This document shows positions 57,274-64,000 of a DNA stretch of 64,000 nucleotides, piece by piece. The stretch is from Thalassotalea loyana (GTDB lineage: Bacteria; Pseudomonadota; Gammaproteobacteria; Enterobacterales; Alteromonadaceae), in contig NZ_BSSV01000006.1 of the NCBI RefSeq assembly GCF_030161435.1, positions 62,001 to 126,000 on the forward strand, given 5' to 3'. The first letter of the stretch is position 1. Every line of letters starts with the position of its first letter. Made by a program: the position numbers and the translations under genes. The notes beneath the pieces were generated by a model. The model made no database searches. It worked only from the letters and a program-made list of their open reading frames with translations, and was not told the origin of the DNA.

Positions 57274-58743
57274 TTATTCAACCCACTGTCTATCATCACG
57301 AGCTATTAACGAAATTGAAGAAACAGGACCCCACGATCCCGCGGCGTATGGTTTCGGACGGTCATTACTTGACTGCCATGCATCAATAATACTATCTGCC
57401 CATACCCATGCAGCTTCTACTTCATCTCTGCGCACAAACCATGATTGGTTACCATTAATGACTTCAAGCATTAAGCGCTCGTACGCATCAACAACACGCA
57501 TATCTTCATACGTTTCAGAAAAGCTCAAGTCTAATTTGTTTTCATGGATGTGAAGCTGAGAAGCAATACCAGGAATCTTGTTCATGACCTCAAGTTCAAC
57601 ACCTTCATCGGGTTGAAGACGAATCGTCAACTTGTTAGCCGGCAAATCGTCATAGCTCTCTTTAAAGATATTATGAGGTTGCTCTTTGAAGTGAACTACA
57701 ATCTCACTGTGTTTTGCTGGCATACGTTTACCGGTTCTTAGGTAAAACGGAACGCCAGTCCAACGCCAGTTATCAATCTCTGCTTTAATCGCAACAAAAG
57801 TTTCGGTATTGCTATCTTTATTAGCACCCTCTTCCTGCAGATAACCAGGTACCGGACCACCATTTAAAAAGCCTTCAGTATATTGACCACGTACCGTCTT
57901 TTCTTTTACGTTGTGACGATCAATCGGTAATAAGGCTTTTAGCACTTTAAGTTTTTCATCGCGAATACTATCTGCACCTAGATCAGCTGGCGGCTCCATT
58001 GCTAACAACGACAGGATTTGTAGAAGGTGGTTTTGAACCATATCGCGCATTTGGCCTGCTTCATCATAAAAGCCCCAACGCCCCTCAATACCAACACTTT
58101 CTGCAACCGTGATCTGAACATGATCAATATGATTGCGGTCCCAGTTATTTGTGAACAGTGAATTAGCGAAACGAAGCACCAACAAGTTTAAAACCGTTTC
58201 TTTACCTAAATAGTGGTCGATACGATAAATTTGATTTTCTTCAAAATAGCGAGAAACTTGATCATTGATAATTTTTGATGACTCTAAACAATGTCCAATT
58301 GGTTTTTCCATAACCACACGTACATCAGGCGTGTTTAACTTGGCATGGTTCAAACCATCACAAATATCACCGTAGATAGAAGGAGAAGTAGAAAAATAAA
58401 AAACACGAGTATCACTACCCTTATCTAAGGTAGTAGCCAAACCTTCAAATGATGTAACATCTTTAAAGTCCATCTTTTGATACACTAAACGTGCTACAAA
58501 TCGTTCTAACACAGATTCGTCAAGGCCTTCTTTTACAAAGGTAGAAAGGCTTTCTCTGACAAGTTCTACAAACTCATCACTGGTAACATCGTTTCTCGCT
58601 GCTGCGACGACATGACTGTCTTCGTGCAGTAAACCTGCGAGATCTAATTGATAAAGAGCCGGTAATAATTTGCGGCGAGATAAGTCACCTAGCGCACCAA
58701 AAATAACGATCTCTGTGGCTACATGTTGTTCGTTGTTTTTCAT
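57274..58743 (-). CDS. zwf: Glucose-6-phosphate 1-dehydrogenase
   Basis: This is a 489-residue NADP-dependent enzyme, the first step to 6-phosphogluconate. The nucleotide motif is GALGDLSRRKLLPALY, and the active-site segment RIDHYLGKETVLNLL holds the catalytic His and Lys. The length is as in E. coli (491). It is the first gene of zwf-pgl-edd-glk-eda and is divergent from hexR across 283 bp containing a perfect HexR-type box, which predicts repression in the absence of KDPG. Confidence 0.97.
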   Translation of the reverse strand: MKNNEQHVATEIVIFGALGDLSRRKLLPALYQLDLAGLLHEDSHVVAAARNDVTSDEFVELVRESLSTFVKEGLDESVLERFVARLVYQKMDFKDVTSFEGLATTLDKGSDTRVFYFSTSPSIYGDICDGLNHAKLNTPDVRVVMEKPIGHCLESSKIINDQVSRYFEENQIYRIDHYLGKETVLNLLVLRFANSLFTNNWDRNHIDHVQITVAESVGIEGRWGFYDEAGQMRDMVQNHLLQILSLLAMEPPADLGADSIRDEKLKVLKALLPIDRHNVKEKTVRGQYTEGFLNGGPVPGYLQEEGANKDSNTETFVAIKAEIDNWRWTGVPFYLRTGKRMPAKHSEIVVHFKEQPHNIFKESYDDLPANKLTIRLQPDEGVELEVMNKIPGIASQLHIHENKLDLSFSETYEDMRVVDAYERLMLEVINGNQSWFVRRDEVEAAWVWADSIIDAWQSSNDRPKPYAAGSWGPVSSISLIARDDRQWVE

Positions 58744-58826
58744 TAGTTATTCTCTAATTTACAGCGTTTAACTCAACTATACTGAGCATAATCTAACGCT
58801 ACTTTATGGATCAGTAAAGCGTTTTT

Positions 58827-58841
58827 TGTAATTTTACTACA
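58827..58841. promoter_or_regulatory. HexR operator in the zwf/hexR intergenic region
   Basis: TGTAATTTTACTACA fits the HexR consensus TGTARTWWWAYTACA exactly. It lies 84 bp before the zwf start and 186 bp from hexR, and the divergent pair would both be controlled. KDPG binding to the HexR SIS domain releases repression in known cases. Confidence 0.85.
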
Positions 58842-59026
58842 TTTTAGAAAAAACTGATGTTTTCATGGATTGAGACACTATTTTATGGTGTTTATTTATT
58901 AAACATTTGCAAGTATTTAGTTATTTGCATTATATTAACGTTTAATTATGAAAATAAATTTCACTTTTAACTAAAAAAGTGCGAAACTTTATTACAAATT
59001 ATAAAAAGATCTAGGGTCATAGATTC

Positions 59027-59875
59027 ATGAATATATTAGAAAAGATCGCTAACGAACTTGACACTTTCAGTAAATCTGAGCGAAAAGTCGCTGAAGTGAT
59101 CCTCGCTTCACCAAGTACAGTTATACATGCAAGTATAGCTGCCCTCGCTAAACAGGCTAATATTAGTGAGCCGACAGTTAATCGATTTTGCCGTCGATTA
59201 GATACTAAAGGTTACCCAGATTTTAAACTTCACTTAGCGCAAAGTTTGGCTAACGGTACACCTTATGTTAACCGTCACGTCGATGAAAATGACAGCGCTG
59301 ATGAATACACAGCGAAAATCTTTGAATCGACCATGGCCAATCTTGAAATGGCTCGTAAAAGTTTAGATTCATCAATGATCAACCGTGCGGTAGATCTGTT
59401 AACTCAAGCTAACAAAATATCGTTTTTCGGTTTAGGCGCGAGTGCTGTTGTTGCCCATGATGCACAAAATAAGTTCTTCCGCTTCAATGTGCCTGTTGTT
59501 TATTTTGATGATGTTTTAATGCAACGTATGAGTGCGATTAACTCAACGCAAGGCGATGTTGTGGTTGTGATTTCTCACACAGGTAGAACGAAGTCACTTG
59601 TTGAAGTTGCTAGCCTTGCTAAAGAGAATGATGCAACCGTCATTGGGATCACAACGGAAGGTACGCCACTAGCAAAAGAATGTTCTATTGTTTTATCAAT
59701 GGATGTTGCTGAAGACACGGATCTTTACATGCCAATGTCGTCTCGTATTGCGCAATTAACACTAGTTGATATTTTAGCGACTGGTTTTACCCTTCGTCGC
59801 GGTACCAAGTTTAGAGATAACCTTAAGAAAGTGAAAGACAGCTTACGTAGTTCACGATTCGATAGAAAAGAATAA
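59027..59875 (+). CDS. hexR: HexR transcriptional regulator (RpiR family)
   Basis: This is a 282-residue protein with an N-terminal HTH_6 domain (about 1-75, with KQANISEPTVNRFCRRL) and a C-terminal SIS sugar-phosphate-binding domain (about 110-260, with GLGASAVVAHDAQNKF and VVVISHTGRTKSLVE). HexR controls central carbon genes, sensing KDPG made by edd. It is adjacent to and divergent from zwf, as in many gammaproteobacteria. A terminator follows before pykA. Confidence 0.95.
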   Translation: MNILEKIANELDTFSKSERKVAEVILASPSTVIHASIAALAKQANISEPTVNRFCRRLDTKGYPDFKLHLAQSLANGTPYVNRHVDENDSADEYTAKIFESTMANLEMARKSLDSSMINRAVDLLTQANKISFFGLGASAVVAHDAQNKFFRFNVPVVYFDDVLMQRMSAINSTQGDVVVVISHTGRTKSLVEVASLAKENDATVIGITTEGTPLAKECSIVLSMDVAEDTDLYMPMSSRIAQLTLVDILATGFTLRRGTKFRDNLKKVKDSLRSSRFDRKE

Positions 59876-59883
59876 TTTTCACA

Positions 59884-59917
59884 AGAGCTTAACGAACCAT
59901 CGCTAAGCTCTTTTTTT
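59884..59917 (+). terminator. Terminator between hexR and pykA
   Basis: AGAGCTTA and TAAGCTCT form a perfect 8-bp stem with a 12-base loop and a run of seven T. It either ends hexR or attenuates transcription into pykA, only 28 bp downstream. Confidence 0.8.
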
Positions 59918-59945
59918 AACAGATAACCCAATCAAAGAGTAAATC

Positions 59946-61394
59946 ATGCTTAGAAGAACTAAAATTGTTGCTACTTTAGGCCCAGCAACAGACGATAGAG
60001 AAACACTCAAAAAAGTATTAGCCGCAGGTGTAAACGTTGTTCGTCTTAACTTTTCACACGGTTCACCAGAAGATCATATCCAACGTGCAGAAATGGTGCG
60101 TGAAATCTCAAAAGAACTTGGAATTTATGTTGGTATTTTGGGCGATCTACAAGGCCCAAAGATCCGAGTTTCAACCTTTAAAGACAATAAGATTCAATTG
60201 GCGATTGGCGACAAATTTGAATTAGATGCCCTACTTCCTAAAGGTGAAGGTACACAAGAAAAAGTCGGTATTGATTACAAAGCACTTCCACAAGATGTAA
60301 ATGCTGGCGACATTCTTCTATTGGATGATGGCCGTGTACAATTAAAAGTATTATCAACGACAGACACGTCTGTAATGACAGAAGTAACTGTTGGTGGTCC
60401 GTTATCGAATAATAAGGGTATTAACCGTAAAGGTGGTGGTTTATCAGCAGCAGCATTAACAGATAAAGATAAGGCAGACATTAAACTAGCGGCAAAAATA
60501 AAAACAGACTTCTTAGCGGTTTCTTTCCCAAGGGATGCTGCAGATATGCGTGAAGCACGTTTATTAGCGCAAGAAGCCGGCTGTGACACACGATTAGTTG
60601 CTAAAGTAGAACGCGCTGAAGCAGTAGCTGACGACGAGACACTTGACGGTATCATTTTAGCATCAGACGTTGTGATGGTAGCACGTGGTGATTTAGGTGT
60701 AGAAATTGGTGATGCAGAGCTTGTTGGCACTCAAAAACGAATGATTGCTCGCGCTCGTCAATTGAACCGTGTCGTGATCACAGCAACGCAAATGATGGAG
60801 TCAATGATCAGTAGCCCAATGCCAACACGTGCTGAAGTAATGGATGTTGCGAATGCAGTTTTAGACGGTACAGACGCGGTGATGCTTAGCGCAGAAACGG
60901 CCGCAGGCGACTATCCTGTGGAAACTGTAGAAGCGATGGCAAATGTATGTGTAGGCGCAGAGAAGCAGCGTTCAGTGAATACGTCAAAACATCGTCTTGA
61001 TTTAACCTTTTCTGAAGTATCAGAAACGATTGCCTTATCTGCGATGTACGCGGCTAACCATTTAGACGGTGTGACGGCAATCATTGCGTTAACTGAATCA
61101 GGTCAAACAAGTAAGATTATGTCTCGCATTACTTCTGGTTTACCGATCTATTCATTATCACGTCATGCGAAGACACTAACAAAGACAGCAATTTATCGCG
61201 GCGTCTATCCAGTTGAATTTGATTCAACTCACTGTTCGAATGACAGCCTATCAAATGAAGTATTGAAAGCGCTTGTTGATAACAAGCACCTAGCACTTGG
61301 CGATAAAGTCATTTTTACTCATGGTGACATGATGGAAACAGTTGGTGCAACCAATACACTCAAAATATTGAAAGTGACCAAAGGTCACAAATAA
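59946..61394 (+). CDS. pykA: Pyruvate kinase
   Basis: This is a 482-residue enzyme making pyruvate and ATP from phosphoenolpyruvate. Conserved parts are [24 protein letters not shown] (PEP/K+ site), [11 protein letters not shown] and [11 protein letters not shown]. The length fits the PykA type (480 in E. coli). It follows hexR and is usually part of the HexR regulon, though no HexR box is seen in the short hexR-pykA gap. Confidence 0.96.
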   Translation: MLRRTKIVATLGPATDDRETLKKVLAAGVNVVRLNFSHGSPEDHIQRAEMVREISKELGIYVGILGDLQGPKIRVSTFKDNKIQLAIGDKFELDALLPKGEGTQEKVGIDYKALPQDVNAGDILLLDDGRVQLKVLSTTDTSVMTEVTVGGPLSNNKGINRKGGGLSAAALTDKDKADIKLAAKIKTDFLAVSFPRDAADMREARLLAQEAGCDTRLVAKVERAEAVADDETLDGIILASDVVMVARGDLGVEIGDAELVGTQKRMIARARQLNRVVITATQMMESMISSPMPTRAEVMDVANAVLDGTDAVMLSAETAAGDYPVETVEAMANVCVGAEKQRSVNTSKHRLDLTFSEVSETIALSAMYAANHLDGVTAIIALTESGQTSKIMSRITSGLPIYSLSRHAKTLTKTAIYRGVYPVEFDSTHCSNDSLSNEVLKALVDNKHLALGDKVIFTHGDMMETVGATNTLKILKVTKGHK

Positions 61395-61416
61395 AAACCA
61401 GTCATATATCCCTGAT

Positions 61417-61447
61417 AAAAAGCACGGTATCTACCGTGCTTTTTTTT
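61417..61447 (+). terminator. pykA terminator
   Basis: AAAAGCACGGTA and TACCGTGCTTTT form a perfect stem of 12 bp with a TC loop and a long T-tract. Confidence 0.92.
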
Positions 61448-61628
61448 ATGCCTGCAATAAGGTAAATCTCACTCAAAACTTTGTGTTATTCATTAAACGA
61501 AAACCTATACCGAACTAAATTCGAATAATCGAAATCGTCAACTTTTCATAGATCTCCACGCTATAAACAACTGCAAAATAAAATTCGGCACCCAAATATA
61601 TGCAGAACTTTAGCCCTAAGACAAAACA

Positions 61629-61652
61629 CAGTAACCCCCCTAATAACCCCCA
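61629..61652 (-). repeat. Inverted, degenerate copies of the GTTAYCA motif
   Basis: Read on the minus strand, this C-rich stretch holds GGGTTATTA and GGGTTACTG, 12 bp apart instead of 9. They match the half-units of the 33-bp array about 100 bp downstream, in opposite orientation. Confidence 0.5.
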
Positions 61653-61747
61653 ATTTCACTGATCTCTAGACAATTAACACCTTAGTACATTAGCTCTCAT
61701 CTTATTACCTTTTTAAAAGCCTTTTATTAAAAGTAAGGACTTACTAG

Positions 61748-61879
61748 GAGTTATCAGGGTTATCAATCTAAACAACGACGGGGTTATCAGAGTTATTACC
61801 TAGCGATTAGATAGGGTTACTGGAGTTATCAACAATTGACAAACAAGAGTTACCAGGGTTACCATAAAGTTAATCTAAG
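61748..61879 (+). repeat. Four-unit 33-bp repeat array upstream of hicB
   Basis: Units start at 61748, 61781, 61814 and 61847, exactly 33 bp apart. Each begins with an 18-bp conserved block (consensus GRGTTAYYRGRGTTAYYA) made of two GTTAYCA-like half-sites 9 bp apart, followed by a 15-bp non-conserved AT-rich spacer. The eight half-sites all face the gene. The rest of the 494-bp gap after pykA (61450-61747) contains only the inverted copies noted separately and AT-rich sequence. Confidence 0.9.
61836..61865 (+). promoter_or_regulatory. Probable hicB promoter within the repeat array
   Basis: A perfect -35 TTGACA (61836-61841) and a -10-like TACCAT (61860-61865) are 18 bp apart. The fourth repeat's half-sites fall between them, so a protein bound to the array would block RNA polymerase. 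A CTAAGGAG Shine-Dalgarno follows. Confidence 0.6.
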
Positions 61880-61888
61880 GAGATACAA

Positions 61889-62296
61889 ATGAACTACCCT
61901 TTTTGCTTTTTACCAACCATTAATACCGACACTATGGTAGTGACCGTACCTGACATTCCTGGGTGTCAAATTAACGCTTCAAATTTTGAAGAAGGATTCG
62001 AGAAGATTAAAACAGCGATAGGTGAACATCTCTCAATTTTGGCTGAGTATGGCGAAGCAATACCTCATGCAACAAACGTTGTTGATCTGCAAAATCAATT
62101 TGCACAAAAGAATGTTTTACTTTGGGGAATGCACCAAGTGGACATAACGCCGTATCTTGGCAAAAGCCAGAAAATAAATGTTACGTTGCCAGAGTTACTT
62201 ATTAGAAAAATAGATGATCGGGTTTCAGTTTCAACTGATTACCCTTCTCGCTCTGGTTTTATTGCCCAAGCTTGTATCAAAGAGTTGAACCAATAG
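61889..62296 (+). CDS. hicB: HicB-family protein (solo, no hicA)
   Basis: This is a 135-residue protein with an N-terminal HicB partial RNase H-like fold (about 1-75, with VPDIPGCQINASNFEEGFEKI) and a C-terminal ribbon-helix-helix-type segment (about 90-135, KINVTLPELLIRKIDD then SRSGFIAQACIKEL). HicB proteins are antitoxins of HicA, bind DNA through the C-terminal domain and autoregulate. No hicA-size gene lies on either side in this window, so it is either a lone regulator or a relic. It has a strong AAGGAG site and follows a striking 33-bp repeat array. Confidence 0.85.
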   Translation: MNYPFCFLPTINTDTMVVTVPDIPGCQINASNFEEGFEKIKTAIGEHLSILAEYGEAIPHATNVVDLQNQFAQKNVLLWGMHQVDITPYLGKSQKINVTLPELLIRKIDDRVSVSTDYPSRSGFIAQACIKELNQ

Positions 62297-62366
62297 TTAG
62301 GCCTGAGCATGTCATTCAAGGTTCAACCAAGTTAGAATATGAATGAAGTTAAAGATTGGAAAAGTT

Positions 62367-63074
62367 ATGACTAAAAAAAATTTATTGTTGCTAAGTAGCT
62401 CACGCGTTGAAGACACACCATATTTAGATCATGCAAAAGAGATGATTGCTGAACACTTAGGACAGATCAAAGAAGTTATCTTTATTCCCTATGCTGGCGT
62501 AACGATAACCTATGATGAATACAAGCAGATGGTGCAATCAGCACTAGAGGACAGCGGGATTACCATAAAAAGTATTCACGAATATGATAACCCTGTTGAT
62601 GCTATACAAAATGCGCAAGCGATAGCTATCGGCGGCGGAAATACATTTAGATTATTGCACCAGTTATATGAGAACGGTCTAGTTCAGGCTATCCAAGATA
62701 AAGTTGCTCATGGAACCCCATACATTGGCTGGAGCGCAGGCTCTAATGTCGCAGGTGCAACGATTCGAACGACAAATGACATGCCGATCATTGAGCCGCC
62801 TAGCTTTAACGCATTAAACCTTGTTAACTTTCAGATTAACCCTCATTACACAGACTACACACCACCAGGTCACAATGGTGAAACGCGAGAACAACGACTA
62901 CAAGAGTTTATGGTGTTAAATCCTACCACTCACATTGTTGGCATTGTTGAAGGTACTGCGATCAAAATGTCAGGCAATCAGATCAAACTGATTGGCGGGA
63001 AAGATGGTTTCTTGTTTTTAAATGGAGAGAAAACCAAAATTGCTGACGGTTACGACTTAACCGCCATCAACTAG
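62367..63074 (+). CDS. pepE: Dipeptidase E (alpha-aspartyl dipeptidase)
   Basis: This is a 235-residue S51-family serine peptidase cleaving Asp-X dipeptides in the cytoplasm. The nucleophile is S123 in GWSAGSNVAG, the His is H160 in NPHYTDY, and the third residue is near D138. IPYAGV and IGGGNTFRL are family landmarks. The start at 62367 gives the family length (229 in Salmonella); the in-frame ATG at 62343 adds eight unlikely residues. Confidence 0.93.
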   Translation: MTKKNLLLLSSSRVEDTPYLDHAKEMIAEHLGQIKEVIFIPYAGVTITYDEYKQMVQSALEDSGITIKSIHEYDNPVDAIQNAQAIAIGGGNTFRLLHQLYENGLVQAIQDKVAHGTPYIGWSAGSNVAGATIRTTNDMPIIEPPSFNALNLVNFQINPHYTDYTPPGHNGETREQRLQEFMVLNPTTHIVGIVEGTAIKMSGNQIKLIGGKDGFLFLNGEKTKIADGYDLTAIN

Positions 63075-63077
63075 CAC

Positions 63078-63749
63078 TTATGCGTCAATTAGCTGCGTAA
63101 TAGACAATTGTTGCGCAGCATCTTCTACCGTTGCACAGTGTTCGACAACCCCTAAACACGGCGAATCAAACAACTGCCTTAATTCATTAAGATTTTCTGT
63201 TAAATACGGCATAGTATCGATACAGTTTGCAACCCAACCAATACATTCAAGTCCATCAGCCTTAATTGTTTCGTAGGTCAGTTGCGCGTGATTAAGACAA
63301 CCCAATTTCATATTTACGATCAATATGACTTTTTGGTCAGTCTGCTGAACAAATTCTGACATAAAACGACCTTCCCCCAACGGTAAACGCCACCCACCAG
63401 CTCCTTCAGTAACAATGTAGTCAGCCTTTTCACTTTTGAGCGTTTTGAATAACTGTGTAATTTGCTCTGGAGAGATCTTTTTACCTTGAGTGGACGCTGC
63501 AATATGTGGCGCGATAGGCTCTTCAAAGGCGATCGGATTTACCTGTTGAATAGTTTGATTGGCGTTGGCATATTCGCATAATAATCTTGCGTCTTCATTG
63601 ATCAATACACCATTTATATTTTCACAACCCGCAGAAACAGGCTTAAATGCTAATGTTTTTCCATGTTTTTGAAGCAAATGGACTAATGCACAACCCACAA
63701 AGGTTTTACCTGCATCAGTATCTGTTGCAGTAATAAAATATTTTTTCAT
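63078..63749 (-). CDS. bioD: Dethiobiotin synthetase
   Basis: This is a 223-residue ATP-dependent ligase closing the ureido ring of dethiobiotin. The P-loop is at residues 8-16 (ATDTDAGKT), and the TEGAGGWRLPL segment is the conserved substrate loop. It lies 6 bases downstream of bioC, in the common bioC-bioD order. Confidence 0.95.
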   Translation of the reverse strand: MKKYFITATDTDAGKTFVGCALVHLLQKHGKTLAFKPVSAGCENINGVLINEDARLLCEYANANQTIQQVNPIAFEEPIAPHIAASTQGKKISPEQITQLFKTLKSEKADYIVTEGAGGWRLPLGEGRFMSEFVQQTDQKVILIVNMKLGCLNHAQLTYETIKADGLECIGWVANCIDTMPYLTENLNELRQLFDSPCLGVVEHCATVEDAAQQLSITQLIDA

Positions 63750-63755
63750 CGTTAT

Positions 63756-64000
63756 TTAATAATTTAACTTAACTAACATTGCAGAACACAATGCATATGT
63801 TGCTGGATAGATCCCTGAGGGCTCGCGAAAATCTTCATACGCTAGGGTCATCTTGCGCCACTTGTCTTTTCCTGCGAGGCCTTTGTTACTTTTATTGGGT
63901 ACATGATTGGCACCTAAGCCTTTCAATTCATGGGCTAAATGACGCACATTCTCATATTCAAGCGCGATATCTTGCTGTTTAACTTCAAGTAGATCAAAAT
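63756..64000 (-). CDS. bioC: Malonyl-ACP O-methyltransferase BioC, C-terminal part (truncated by the window)
   Basis: The last 81 or so residues of an open frame that continues past the window edge are visible. The sequence VRHLAHELKGLGANHVPN, followed by KSNKGLAGKDKWRKM and the late YEDFREPSGIYPATYALC, matches the C-terminal region of BioC. BioC methylates malonyl-ACP to start pimelate synthesis. A GTG at 63947 is internal, not a start. Confidence 0.85.
   Translation of the reverse strand, partial: FDLLEVKQQDIALEYENVRHLAHELKGLGANHVPNKSNKGLAGKDKWRKMTLAYEDFREPSGIYPATYALCSAMLVKLNY

Noticed and set aside
60275-60730. 151-codon antisense frame within pykA
   Set aside because: It lies entirely inside pykA, is rich in Ser/Ala with shadow-like composition, and has no ribosome-binding site; it is an antisense shadow.
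61450-61747. A hidden hicA gene upstream of hicB
   Set aside because: No frame of about 55-65 codons with HicA-like sequence is visible in this AT-rich stretch.
61748-61879. CRISPR array
   Set aside because: Repeats are 18 bp and degenerate with 15-bp AT-rich spacers, and no cas genes are present; the geometry fits an operator array.

Overview
The window looks like chromosomal DNA of a marine gammaproteobacterium of the Alteromonadales, most like Colwelliaceae (Colwellia/Thalassotalea type). This is inferred from AT-rich coding sequence, gammaproteobacterial gene orders (icd / rluE-nudJ-mnmA-hflD-purB with roxA; yejK / yejL-yejM; zwf-pgl-edd-glk-eda / hexR-pykA) and marine-type functions (monomeric isocitrate dehydrogenase, PEP-CTERM-like proteins, PnuT thiamine uptake). 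No species can be named from the sequence alone.

Layout. 1-5.0 kb is the tail-fibre end of a prophage or phage-derived island: a partial tail-tip protein and six small or adhesin-like genes, closed by a strong terminator. One of them, a LamG-like protein, carries ten tandem 22-residue repeats. 5.2-7.1 kb holds two secreted proteins with PEP-CTERM-like tails on either side of a tautomerase. 7.1-24.6 kb is mostly housekeeping: leucine dehydrogenase, roxA, purB-hflD-mnmA-nudJ-rluE, icd, queC/queE, a dinG/polB divergent pair sharing a LexA-like box, metC and hinT. 24.7-28.8 kb is a TPP-riboswitch thiamine salvage operon (TonB receptor, YkoF-like protein, PnuT, small-molecule kinase). 28.9-30.8 kb is a LytS/LytTR two-component pair.

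30.9-43.6 kb is a nitrate assimilation locus. A GAF histidine kinase and a NasT-like ANTAR protein with a receiver lacking its catalytic residues precede a leader RNA with hexaloop hairpins and a terminator. Then come an ABC nitrate transporter, an outer-membrane porin, nirB, nirD and nasA. Nitrate would cross the outer membrane through the porin, be imported by NrtABC, and be reduced to ammonium by NasA and NirBD.

43.6-53.1 kb contains an orphan tyrosine recombinase with a perfect 13-bp inverted repeat upstream, an M23 peptidase, a tandem PTPS-domain protein, pyrC, yejK/yejL/yejM, tRNA-Pro(GGG), a YedK-type SRAP protein and an HDOD gene broken by one in-frame stop. 53.1-61.4 kb is the Entner-Doudoroff/glucose-6-phosphate block (eda, glk, edd, pgl, zwf) facing hexR-pykA, with a perfect HexR-type operator between them. 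61.4-64 kb has a solo HicB-like regulator preceded by a regular 33-bp repeat array that overlaps its probable promoter, then pepE, bioD and the end of bioC.

I found no insertion sequence, CRISPR array, rRNA or replication origin. The least explained structures are the 33-bp array/HicB unit, the 22-residue phage repeats, the ANTAR-type nitrate leader with its kinase partner, the recombinase with its palindrome, and the interrupted HDOD gene.
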